NCBI RefSeq assembly: GCF_900129875.1
Contig: NZ_FQXC01000005.1
Location: 1 to 64,000, forward strand
Direction: 5' to 3'
Source of the DNA: Marivita hallyeonensis
GTDB lineage: Bacteria; Pseudomonadota; Alphaproteobacteria; Rhodobacterales; Rhodobacteraceae
Length of the DNA: 64,000 bases
Below are positions 1 through 7,654 of this stretch, in pieces. The position numbers and the translations under genes are program-made. Each line of letters begins with the position of its first letter. The first letter of the stretch is position 1. The notes below the pieces were generated by a model, which saw only the letters and a program-made list of their open reading frames with translations, was not told where the DNA came from and did not search any database.

Positions 1-139
1 GAAGACGAAGGTCTCCGTCAGCGGCTCTTTTGCGCGGGCTTTTCCCGCGCCGGTGGGGTTCGAAGGGGAGGCTTGCCGCCCCTCGCAAGGTCCCGGGTCA
101 TCCGCGCCAGCGTATGACATGGGTCGCCTTGCTGTTTCC

Positions 140-991
140 TCAGACCGCATGGCGGTTCTCCTCCGCGCTCGGGGCAACATCCTGCGGAAGACACGATGCG
201 CTCTGCGTCTGACGCGGTGCAAAAGACGCGATGCGGGGTGCGGGCGACGCGGCGCATGCGTCATCCTGCGCTTGACGGATGACATCCCGCAGAAGACGCA
301 ACTGCGCCTGCCATTCCGCGCTGTCAGCCGGGGCCGGTGTCCGTGCTGGAAGCCAGTAGCCCAAGTGATGCTCATGCGGTGACAGGGGCAGGCTGCGGTC
401 CAGCGTGGTCATGCCTTCCCGGGCCAGCCGTGCATCCCAGTCCCGGACAAAGCAGATGCCCCTCGAGACAAACACCAGGTCTGGGCGCGTTCCGCCGGAT
501 TGCCCTTCATCGGGTAAATCCGGCGCGGACGCGCGCGCCTGTTCTTTTCTAAGTTCTTGTTCTCTGTTCGGGGGGCGATCCTGTCCCCCTTTGCCGGACA
601 GGTCTGTCCCGCTTTGCGGACAGGAGTGTCCCCCTTTGGCGCGGCTAAGCGGGACAACCTTGTCCCCCTCCCGGCGGCGCTCGGTAGCCCGTTTCAGGGC
701 CGCTTCGGTCGGGCGGTAGCGCGAGGATTTCCCCTTGTTGGTCCCGCGCTCCACGGTCATGTAGCCTGCCGCCTCGACCTTGTTCAAGGCGCGCTTGACC
801 GACTTGGCGTGCTTGCCGATGGCCGCGCCGATGGTCTCGAAAGACGGGCGGCTCTCGCCGGTCGCGTGGTCTGCATGCGCCAGTGCCAGGTAGAGGGCGA
901 CCCGCAGGGCGTTGTCGTCCAGCTCGTGGTCCGTGACCATCTCCAGCAGGTATTGCAGCTTGATCTTGCAGAAGGGCAGAACCTCAGACAT
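140..991 (-). CDS. Winged-helix DNA-binding protein, phage/plasmid replication-initiator-like
   Basis: A 283-residue protein. Residues about 15-90 read as a winged helix-turn-helix of the HTH_36 type, including the segment GAAIGKHAKSVKRALNKVE followed by a basic wing. The middle (about residues 105-150) is low-complexity and built of repeated Gly-rich units, and the C-terminal part is unrecognised. I chose the ATG at 991 rather than the upstream TTG at 1006 because a GGAGGGG ribosome site lies 4 bases before it. Such proteins are common on prophages, plasmids and integrative elements of Rhodobacteraceae, often as replication initiators. Here that role is inferred from the domain and from the dyad repeats inside the gene at 582-668. 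It could instead be a plain regulator. No mobile-element neighbours are visible because the window starts here. Confidence 0.6.
   Translation of the reverse strand: MSEVLPFCKIKLQYLLEMVTDHELDDNALRVALYLALAHADHATGESRPSFETIGAAIGKHAKSVKRALNKVEAAGYMTVERGTNKGKSSRYRPTEAALKRATERRREGDKVVPLSRAKGGHSCPQSGTDLSGKGGQDRPPNREQELRKEQARASAPDLPDEGQSGGTRPDLVFVSRGICFVRDWDARLAREGMTTLDRSLPLSPHEHHLGYWLPARTPAPADSAEWQAQLRLLRDVIRQAQDDACAASPAPRIASFAPRQTQSASCLPQDVAPSAEENRHAV
582..668. repeat. Iteron-like tandem repeats inside the winged-helix gene
   Basis: Units begin at 582, 605, 627 and 661, each opening with TGTCCC and a C or G. The first two (about 22 bases) have imperfect dyad symmetry, TGTCC...GGACA. The third is longer and the fourth is only the opening part. 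In the coding (minus) direction they are followed by an AT-richer purine stretch at about 571-538. Dyad iterons followed by an AT-rich stretch inside an initiator gene is the layout of the lambda O gene origin. An origin role here is inference. Confidence 0.45.
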
Positions 992-1526
992 CGGCCCCTC
1001 CAGCAATTGCGGTCACGGGCGCGATCTGATATCCATATCTAGCAAAGTTTTCGGTTTGGCCGTTGACGCGGGTGCCAGCCCAGTCAGCGGCCTTTCGGTT
1101 TCTAGGCTCCCTGAAACGGTTCGCCAGAGGCCCGAAAAGCCCAATCAAATCAAGGGGCGGGGTTTTCCGGTTCGCCAGCGCAAGCCGTTGATTTCCCTCA
1201 CCCCGCACAGTCCTACACGGCTCACCACTGAATCCAGTAAGTTAGACAAACGTCACGTATTGCGACTCGCGCTTGGATAAGCGTTACGTGAGCATGCGCT
1301 CAGTTTTGTCAGGGCAGCAGGTTCTCTTCTCCAAGTAGCCATCGCTGAGCCTCCGAATTGCGGGACGTTCCATTCCAGTTGGTGGGCCATGTTCGGCGGG
1401 ATGCTCCACAAAGGTTGCCAGTCCCTCTCACCCTACGGTTTTCGAGGTGGGGCATGCACCGCAATTGATCGATGCCACGTCAGAGGCAGCTGGCATCTAG
1501 CGGTTTTGACGTCGTTGGGCATCAAA
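992..1526. other. Gene-free stretch with nested dyad symmetry
   Basis: No convincing gene on either strand. It separates the winged-helix gene from the CoA-transferase gene. The only structure seen is at 1245-1310. Arms TCACGTA (1253-1259) and TACGTGA (1285-1291) enclose a small hairpin, CGCTT-GGAT-AAGCG (1270-1283). GACAAA (1245-1250) and TTTGTC (1305-1310) lie outside. It could be an operator, a partition-type site or the scar of a mobile element; nothing decides between these. Confidence 0.4.
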
Positions 1527-2717
1527 TCATTCGGGCTGCTCAACAATCCCATCAGCCAGCATGTCGTACACGTCAGTGTCCCCGAATCCAAGTTCACTCA
1601 GAACGGACTTGGTATCTGCGCCCAGCCGTCGTGGGAGTTCGCTTGTCCCGCCGGGTTCGGTTCTGAATGGCAAACCAACAAAGCCGGCTGGACCGCGTGT
1701 TGCAAAGGCTCGGTCCTTCGCAGGCGGAAGATCAAGCGCCTCTGCCAAGCTGCGCAAGCGTGCGCAGGGGACGCCGGCGGCTAGCAAAATTTCTTCCCAC
1801 GCATGTGCGGTTTTGGTCCGCAACACAGCAGTCAAATCTTCGACAAGTGCGCTTCTGTTCTTGTCACGCTCTTCAGGCGCCGCAAACCTTGGATCTCTCA
1901 GCCAGTCTGATCGCCCAATCGCCACTGCCAGTGCACGGAACTGCGGTTCCTCATTGACGCCAAGGCTGAGATGTCCGTCTTGGCAAGGGAATGTGCCAGA
2001 GGACGGCGACCTGCTGTTGGCGGCATTGCCGCGTGGTTGGGGCTCTGTGCCTGTCAGGCGGTAATCGGTGATTGTCGAGCTCATCAACGCAAAGGCCGTT
2101 TCCAGCATCGACACATCCACGAAAGCGCCTTCGCCGCTGTGGCTGCGCGACATCAGTGCGGACATGACCCCCAATGCCCCGGCCAACCCGGTGGCGTAGT
2201 CAATGATCGGCGCTCCCGTGCGGATTGGGCCGGTTTCCTGTGTGCCGGTCAGTGCCATCAAGCCGCTGATTGCCTGTATGTTCACGTCATAGGCCGGGGA
2301 GCCAGACATTGGATTGTCACGCCCGTACCCCGTCATCGCGCAGTGGATGAGGCGCGGATTGATGTCGCGCGTGTGGCGCTCAGTCAGGTTCAACCGCTCA
2401 AGCGTCGAAGGGCGATGGTTTTCCACCAGCACATCTGCGGAGCGAAGCAGGCGCTCGAAAACCTCGCGGCCCTTGGGCGTTTCAAGATCAACGGACAATG
2501 ATTTCTTACCCGCCCCTTGGGTCAGGAACGCGGTGCTCATTCCTTGGGATGCGCGGGCGGCGTCGCTGCCACCCCGGTGGCGCATTGCGTCGCCACGACC
2601 GGGGCGTTCGACCTTGATCACTTCGGCGCCGAGTTGCCCGAGGTAGTAGGCACATGCCGGGCCGGCCAGCACATGCGTCCAGTCGATCACCCGTATCCCG
2701 TGCAGTGCAGCAACCAT
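1527..2717 (-). CDS. CaiB/BaiF family (class III) CoA-transferase
   Basis: A 396-residue protein matching class III CoA-transferases over its whole length: the N-terminal GIRVIDWTHVLAGP segment, a Rossmann-like LGAEVIKVE strand, and an SPAYDVNIQA segment whose Asp (about residue 144) fits the catalytic aspartate that forms the mixed anhydride. These enzymes move CoA from a donor thioester to an organic acid without ATP. The ATG at 2717 shares one base with the tctA stop (TGATG) and has GAGGGA upstream; a GTG at 2720 is the alternative. Being last in the tctCBA operon suggests that it activates the acid brought in by the transporter. The substrate cannot be read from the sequence. Confidence 0.85.
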   Translation of the reverse strand: MVAALHGIRVIDWTHVLAGPACAYYLGQLGAEVIKVERPGRGDAMRHRGGSDAARASQGMSTAFLTQGAGKKSLSVDLETPKGREVFERLLRSADVLVENHRPSTLERLNLTERHTRDINPRLIHCAMTGYGRDNPMSGSPAYDVNIQAISGLMALTGTQETGPIRTGAPIIDYATGLAGALGVMSALMSRSHSGEGAFVDVSMLETAFALMSSTITDYRLTGTEPQPRGNAANSRSPSSGTFPCQDGHLSLGVNEEPQFRALAVAIGRSDWLRDPRFAAPEERDKNRSALVEDLTAVLRTKTAHAWEEILLAAGVPCARLRSLAEALDLPPAKDRAFATRGPAGFVGLPFRTEPGGTSELPRRLGADTKSVLSELGFGDTDVYDMLADGIVEQPE

Positions 2718-4225
2718 CACGCGTCCCTCAAGGCAACGGCACGCGCCTGTTTGTTCACGCTGCGAATGCGCGCAAACATCGCCGCGAGGCCGATCAGCAG
2801 GAATGTGAGCGCAATGGGGCGGGTGACAAAGATCATCAATCCGTTGTCACTCAGAAGCAGCGCCTGCCGAAACGCCTCTTCCGCGCCGCCTGCCAGCACG
2901 AAGGAGATCACGAACGCGGCAGGGTTGAAATCGAGCTTGCGCATGGCCCAGCCGGCAAAGCCCGCCGCCACCATGACATAAACATCGAACAGGTTGCCGC
3001 GCGATGTATAGGCTGCGACGAACGACGTCAGAAAGATAACGGGATAAAGCACCTGCGTCGGAACACGCATGATTAACCGGCCCACATAGGCCGCGCCGAA
3101 GTAACCTATGACGCCGTACATGACGATGCCGATCAGCCCGCACGCAAACAGCGCAAACACCAGATCACGGCTTGTCAGGAACATCGTTGGGCCGATCTGG
3201 ATGCCGTGGATCAGGAACACACCGATCAGGATCGCGCCGATGGTTGAACCCGGAATGCCCAGCGTCAGCAAGGGAGCCATTGACGGACCGCTGACCGCGT
3301 TGTTGGCCGCCTCCGGTGCCGCCACGCCCTCTAACGCGCCGTGTCCCCACTCATCGGGGTTCTTCGCAAGCCGTTTGCCTTCGCCGTAGGCCACAAAGGC
3401 CGCAATGGCAGAGCCGAGACCGGGGAGCATTCCGATGAATGCGCCGATGAAGGATGATCGTATGACATGCGGCATACAGGGTTTGTATTCTGCCCAAGTG
3501 AGACGATTGCGGGCGGCATCGCTGTCACCGGTCGGAACCATGCGGGTTTTGACGCCGCGCTCTTCGATTTGGGAGAACACCTCGCCCAGCACGAAGATTC
3601 CGATCATCAGAGGCACCAGCGAAATGCCATTTGTCAGATCAAAACTGCCGAAAGTGAAGCGTTCTGTCGAACTGATCGGATCGAGGCCAATCATGGCAAC
3701 CAGGACGCCCAGTGCCGCCGATGCAAGGCCCCGCGTTACGGATTTGCCGATGACCGACCCGATTACGATGAACGCGGCGAAATAGACGGCGAACAACTCC
3801 GGCGGCCCAAGTTTCAGGGCGATGGCCGCGATCCATGCAACGCCAATGATTAGCAGGATCTCTCCGGTAAAGTCACCGATCACGGACGAGATCGTCGCGA
3901 CCTTCATAGCCTTGCCCGCCTTTCCCTGTCGTGCCAGCGGATAGCCATCCAGCTGCGTCGCCGCTGACGCTGCCGTGCCGGGGGTGTTGAACAAGATCGC
4001 GGCGATCGAGCCGCCGTAGCGCCCCGATTTGCCGATCACATAGAGAAACGCGAGGGCGGGCAGTGGTTCCATGTAAAAGGTGAGCGGAAGCAACATGGCA
4101 ATCGCGGCGGATGCCGTAAGACCGGGGATAGCCCCGACGATCATTCCGACAATTGCAGCTAGAAAAACCCAGCCCAAAAGAACGGGATCACTTAGAACGG
4201 TGGCGAGGCCCACAAAGATGTCCAC
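2717..4225 (-). CDS. tctA: Tripartite tricarboxylate transporter, large permease (TctA family)
   Basis: A 502-residue integral membrane protein of the TctA family, usual length about 500. It has many hydrophobic helices, the family's glycine-rich GAIPGLTASAAIAMLLPLTFYM segment near the N-terminus, and a matching GMLPGLGSAIAAFVAYGEGKR segment in the second half. TctA forms the membrane channel of binding-protein-dependent secondary carriers for carboxylates and related anions, working with the small TctB and a periplasmic TctC. The start is a GTG three bases beyond the tctB stop, so the two are translationally coupled. The last four bases overlap the CoA-transferase start region. Confidence 0.92.
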   Translation of the reverse strand: MDIFVGLATVLSDPVLLGWVFLAAIVGMIVGAIPGLTASAAIAMLLPLTFYMEPLPALAFLYVIGKSGRYGGSIAAILFNTPGTAASAATQLDGYPLARQGKAGKAMKVATISSVIGDFTGEILLIIGVAWIAAIALKLGPPELFAVYFAAFIVIGSVIGKSVTRGLASAALGVLVAMIGLDPISSTERFTFGSFDLTNGISLVPLMIGIFVLGEVFSQIEERGVKTRMVPTGDSDAARNRLTWAEYKPCMPHVIRSSFIGAFIGMLPGLGSAIAAFVAYGEGKRLAKNPDEWGHGALEGVAAPEAANNAVSGPSMAPLLTLGIPGSTIGAILIGVFLIHGIQIGPTMFLTSRDLVFALFACGLIGIVMYGVIGYFGAAYVGRLIMRVPTQVLYPVIFLTSFVAAYTSRGNLFDVYVMVAAGFAGWAMRKLDFNPAAFVISFVLAGGAEEAFRQALLLSDNGLMIFVTRPIALTFLLIGLAAMFARIRSVNKQARAVALRDA

Positions 4226-4228
4226 GCC

Positions 4229-4699
4229 TCAATACCCCCCGATAATATCAAGGAGGTCGAACCACCGTCCCAACGGGGGAAAGACGCCCAACGCAACAAA
4301 GAACACGGTGTGATAGATGGCGGGGCACAACACTGCCGCTGCACACAGGCCAATCGGATTGCGCACACCGAAGATGTAGAGCGCCAGAGGTGCGGCTACT
4401 GTGGTGCTCAGCAGATACCCAACAACGGAAATCGACCAGACATAGGCAATAGATAAAAGAAGGAGCGCCAAAATCGCAGGTAGGTGGCGACGGTCAGACG
4501 GTTCGGATGGTTTCGCCCCCCAAAGCTCCACAACTCCAAGCACGAGCAACGATAGTGACCCTGCCAACGGAAAGAAGCGCGCGCCCCAGCGTCCGTATTG
4601 ATCCAGCCCGATGCTCATGCTCGTGACGGTGGCGCCAATCCCGATCAGGATCAGCGCCACGCCGACGGCACGCGAGGCGGGAGCGGCCTGCGGTGACAC
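4229..4699 (-). CDS. tctB: Tripartite tricarboxylate transporter, small permease (TctB family)
   Basis: A 156-residue membrane protein with about four hydrophobic helices (near residues 12-30, 45-60, 75-105 and 115-140), the size and layout of TctB subunits. The sequence is poorly conserved in this family, so the call rests mainly on position between tctC and tctA. It starts with GTG, three bases after the tctC stop. It would be the accessory membrane subunit that pairs with TctA. Confidence 0.85.
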   Translation of the reverse strand: MSPQAAPASRAVGVALILIGIGATVTSMSIGLDQYGRWGARFFPLAGSLSLLVLGVVELWGAKPSEPSDRRHLPAILALLLLSIAYVWSISVVGYLLSTTVAAPLALYIFGVRNPIGLCAAAVLCPAIYHTVFFVALGVFPPLGRWFDLLDIIGGY

Positions 4700-4702
4700 G
4701 TC

Positions 4703-5665
4703 CTAGCCCTGCGACTTCAGCGCATCGATGACCGGTTGGGTTTCTTCCTGCATCTGGCGCAAACGCGCTTCAGTCTCCGCGCCGCTGAGAAAGGCGGGTA
4801 CGTTTCCACGCTCCAGCATCAAGGCAGCGAACTGCTCCGTTTCGGTGATTGCCTTCAAGGCCGCTTCCATTCCGCTGATGATCTCGGGATCGGTGCCCTT
4901 CGGCGCGAAGAAGACAATCGGTGAGGACACGGCAACATAGTCAAAGCCAAGCTCTTCCAGCGTCGGGACATCGTCGCGCACCGCATCGCGTTCCGGTGCA
5001 GCCAGCGCGAGCACGCGCAATTCGTTTTCGAACCCGGCCGCCTGCTGAATGCCGACAAAGGCAAAATCCACCTGCTCGCCGATCACGGCGGCGCGTGTGG
5101 GCCCGCCGCCTTTGAAAGGCACGTCCTGCGCCTCCAGATCGTTGCGGTTCAGGAAGCTTTGGCCCGCGACCTGATGGAACCCACCGCGTCCGTTATGCGC
5201 CCAGCGAAGTGAACCTGGGTTCGCCTTCGCTGCGTCGACCAGATCCTGCACCGTCTGGAAGGGGCTGTTGGCGGGCACGATGACGGCTGGTGTCAGATTG
5301 CCGATTTGCGCGATGATCTCGAAACTGTCGAACGGGTTCACATCCGTGTCGCGCAACATCGAGGTCAGCAGGAAGGATCCCGCCGATGTCACCATGACGG
5401 TGTTGCCGTCGGGCCGGGCGGCTGCCGCCTCTGTTGCGCCCGTGATGCCGGACGAGCCGGGCTTGTTCACGATTACCAGCGGAACTGGCAAGATGCCTTC
5501 TGCAGAGGCTGCCGCCGCACGCGCCAGGGCGTCGGTACCGCCACCGGCGGAATACGGCAAAATCGCATTGATCGGGCGACGCGGTGCCCATTCTGCCAGA
5601 GCCGGGCCAGCGGCCAGAACAGCAGAGGCAGACAACCCTGCTTTGATAAAGTCACGTCTTTCCAT
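4703..5665 (-). CDS. tctC: Tripartite tricarboxylate transporter substrate-binding protein (TctC/Bug family), Tat signal
   Basis: A 320-residue periplasmic binding protein of the Bug/TctC family. The start is the ATG at 5665, which has GGGAGGA eight bases upstream and gives MERRDFIKAGLSASAVLAAG, a twin-arginine signal with cleavage likely after PALA. The mature N-terminus carries the family's PINAILPYSAGGGTDALAR segment, with the carboxylate-binding glycine-rich turn; PGSSGITGATEAAAARPDG follows. It would deliver an organic acid to TctAB. It is first in a four-gene leftward operon and divergent from a LysR gene across 123 bp. Confidence 0.9.
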   Translation of the reverse strand: MERRDFIKAGLSASAVLAAGPALAEWAPRRPINAILPYSAGGGTDALARAAAASAEGILPVPLVIVNKPGSSGITGATEAAAARPDGNTVMVTSAGSFLLTSMLRDTDVNPFDSFEIIAQIGNLTPAVIVPANSPFQTVQDLVDAAKANPGSLRWAHNGRGGFHQVAGQSFLNRNDLEAQDVPFKGGGPTRAAVIGEQVDFAFVGIQQAAGFENELRVLALAAPERDAVRDDVPTLEELGFDYVAVSSPIVFFAPKGTDPEIISGMEAALKAITETEQFAALMLERGNVPAFLSGAETEARLRQMQEETQPVIDALKSQG

Positions 5666-5754
5666 GATGTCCTCCCACAGACGTCGGCACCGCTTTTGCG
5701 CGCCGAAAAAGGTGTTGCTGGAGCTTAGCAAACGGCGCATCGTATAAAAAACGC

Positions 5755-5773
5755 AATTATCGCATCTATAATT
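5755..5773. promoter_or_regulatory. Candidate LysR operator between tctC and its divergent regulator
   Basis: AATTAT and ATAATT arms flank seven bases in the AT-rich gap between the tctC start (5665) and the LysR start (5789), close to the regulator's own start. The size and placement fit a LysR-type T-N11-A box serving both genes. This is inference from symmetry and position. Confidence 0.4.
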
Positions 5774-5788
5774 CGAAAAAGTAGAACT

Positions 5789-6703
5789 ATGAACATCCGG
5801 TCTTTGCGCATCTTCGTCTATGTCATGGAAGAGGGGACGCTTGCCCGCGCTGCTGACCGGATGAACCTCAGCCAATCCGCTGCAAGCCGTCAGCTTGTGC
5901 TGCTAGAGCAGGAATACGACGTCACGCTCTTCAGCCGCGCGCAAAAGCGACTGATCCCGACGCCGGAAGCGGAAAAGTTCTATCCCGAGGCGCTGAGCCT
6001 TCTGGCCCAGATTGACGAACTTCCATCCGTGTTAGGCCAAATGCGGAAGGATGTGCGCCCACCGCTGCGGATCGTGTCACAGACCCGCATTGCAAATGGA
6101 CTTGTGCTTCCCTCTATCGCGGAGTTCGCGGCGTCGTATCCCGACCATCCGGTCAAACTGGAAATCATGTTGCGCCGCGATCTGGGTCGCCGGATCATGC
6201 ACCAGAAATTTGATGTGTGTGTCTCGGCGCTGCCCTTGCCCGTGGAGAAGCTAGAGCCGATACCCCTTGGCGCGGCAACTCTTTGCATCGCTTTGTCTCG
6301 CAATCACCCCTTGGCAACGAGACCTGTCCTCGGACCACGCGACCTTCGCGATGTGCCCTACATTGCCTTGGATGAAACAACGGTGTTGCGCCGCCTTATC
6401 GAGCGCGAAGTGTCCGGTCTTACCAAACCCGCATACGAGGTGTCCGTCGGCACCGCCGCTTACCGGCTTGTCCATAAAGGGCTTGGGTTCGCCTTCGCCG
6501 ATCCCGTGTCACTCGATCCTGAATTGGCGGAAGGCGTTGCTTTGGTGCCATGGGAGCGAAAGCTGACCATCGAGTTTGGTTACTTCGTAGCCGAGGGAAA
6601 GGAAAACAATCGCGTGTCTCACGCGTTGGGCGGCATCTTGGAGCGGCAGTTCCAATTGAAATCACGGCAGTTCGAAGATTTAGAAAATGGCAATGATCCT
6701 TAG
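5789..6703 (+). CDS. LysR family transcriptional regulator
   Basis: A 304-residue protein. The N-terminal winged helix-turn-helix spans about residues 1-60, including TLARAADRMNLSQSAASRQLVLLEQE, and a typical LysR effector-binding domain follows. It is divergent from tctCBA and the CoA-transferase gene, the usual arrangement for a local activator responding to the transported acid. The effector is unknown. The gene ends 66 bp before the convergent CobW-family gene, and no clear terminator hairpin lies between them. Confidence 0.9.
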   Translation: MNIRSLRIFVYVMEEGTLARAADRMNLSQSAASRQLVLLEQEYDVTLFSRAQKRLIPTPEAEKFYPEALSLLAQIDELPSVLGQMRKDVRPPLRIVSQTRIANGLVLPSIAEFAASYPDHPVKLEIMLRRDLGRRIMHQKFDVCVSALPLPVEKLEPIPLGAATLCIALSRNHPLATRPVLGPRDLRDVPYIALDETTVLRRLIEREVSGLTKPAYEVSVGTAAYRLVHKGLGFAFADPVSLDPELAEGVALVPWERKLTIEFGYFVAEGKENNRVSHALGGILERQFQLKSRQFEDLENGNDP

Positions 6704-6769
6704 CTGAAAATGATCACATCCAACTGAGTGTTTACCAGAAAACCGTGCGACCATGGCCGGTTCGGCGTT

Positions 6770-7654
6770 TCAGTGATCAAGTTTGGTCACCGAAGCCCAC
6801 CAAGCCTCAACTTCGGCCAAGTCGACGCGCTCGCGAAGGCCGATTCCAACAAGCGCGGGCGGTGCTGATCCGGTGTTCGGTGTGATTTCGATGTTCTGGC
6901 CCACGACTTGCACGCCCCATTTTGCTCCTGCGCTGTCCACAACCAAGCCTTTGACGCGAAAAAGCCCGGTGGGGCGACGGGCCAGCGCGTGATGCAGAGC
7001 AGTCTTGTCAATGCCGGCTACCTCCTGGCTGACCCATGCTGTGTAATCGGGATGCCTTGCCGCGCGTTCGGGTACTGTCGCAGGTACCGGGTCGGACAGC
7101 ATGAGTTTAAACACCGCATATAAATGCGGTTCTTGCAGAATGGGCGCACTGGTGAGTTCGACCAGACACGTCTCCAAGTTGTCTGACACCTGTTTGGTGA
7201 TGACGACAAGGTCTGCCTTTGACACTTGGTTGCGGACTTGCGGGCCGATCAGAGGGTCGCGGGCCAAGGCGTCAAATTCCTGACCATCGACCAGCGTCAG
7301 AATTCCCGCATAGCGCATGTCGGGTTCCGCTTGTGCGGCGGTGGCGATACGCGATGGATCCGCGACGCCGCTGGCCTCGACGATCAAGTGATCGGGTCGT
7401 GGGCGGCGGTCCAACGCGTCTCCAAGCGCCAGGAACAGGTCCGACCCCATTGTACAGCACACGCAGCCATTGGTCAGTGCGATGGTGTCTTCGTCTTTCG
7501 ACGCAAGCAGCGCGGCGTCGATGTTGATGGCCCCGAAATCATTGACAATGATCATCAGGCGCAACCCGTGATCTCCGGCCAGCAGTTGGTTGATGAATGT
7601 GGTTTTTCCGGCTCCGAGGTAGCCAGAGATCACAGTCATCGGCAAAGGTATCAT
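6770..7654 (-). CDS. CobW/P47K family (COG0523) GTPase, probable metal chaperone
   Basis: A 294-residue protein with a Walker A motif GYLGAGKTT at about 11-19 and the family's metal-binding CVCC at 64-67 inside NGCVCCTMGSDL. VNDFGAINIDA follows Walker A, and the C-terminal half is the CobW_C type. COG0523 proteins couple GTP hydrolysis to delivery of Zn, Co or Ni to client enzymes. Its start overlaps the amidohydrolase stop by 4 bp, so the two are co-translated. Because amidohydrolases are metal-dependent, the neighbour is the obvious candidate client; that is inference. The family also includes Zur-regulated zinc chaperones, but no Zur-type site was recognised here. Confidence 0.87.
   Translation of the reverse strand: MIPLPMTVISGYLGAGKTTFINQLLAGDHGLRLMIIVNDFGAINIDAALLASKDEDTIALTNGCVCCTMGSDLFLALGDALDRRPRPDHLIVEASGVADPSRIATAAQAEPDMRYAGILTLVDGQEFDALARDPLIGPQVRNQVSKADLVVITKQVSDNLETCLVELTSAPILQEPHLYAVFKLMLSDPVPATVPERAARHPDYTAWVSQEVAGIDKTALHHALARRPTGLFRVKGLVVDSAGAKWGVQVVGQNIEITPNTGSAPPALVGIGLRERVDLAEVEAWWASVTKLDH

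Noticed and set aside
40-80. A GGTTCGA-containing segment that resembles a tRNA T-arm
   Set aside because: No acceptor stem, anticodon arm or D-arm can be folded around it.
1389-1784. A 131-codon frame on the plus strand running into the CoA-transferase gene
   Set aside because: Its second half is antisense to a conserved enzyme and its first half has no domain or ribosome site.
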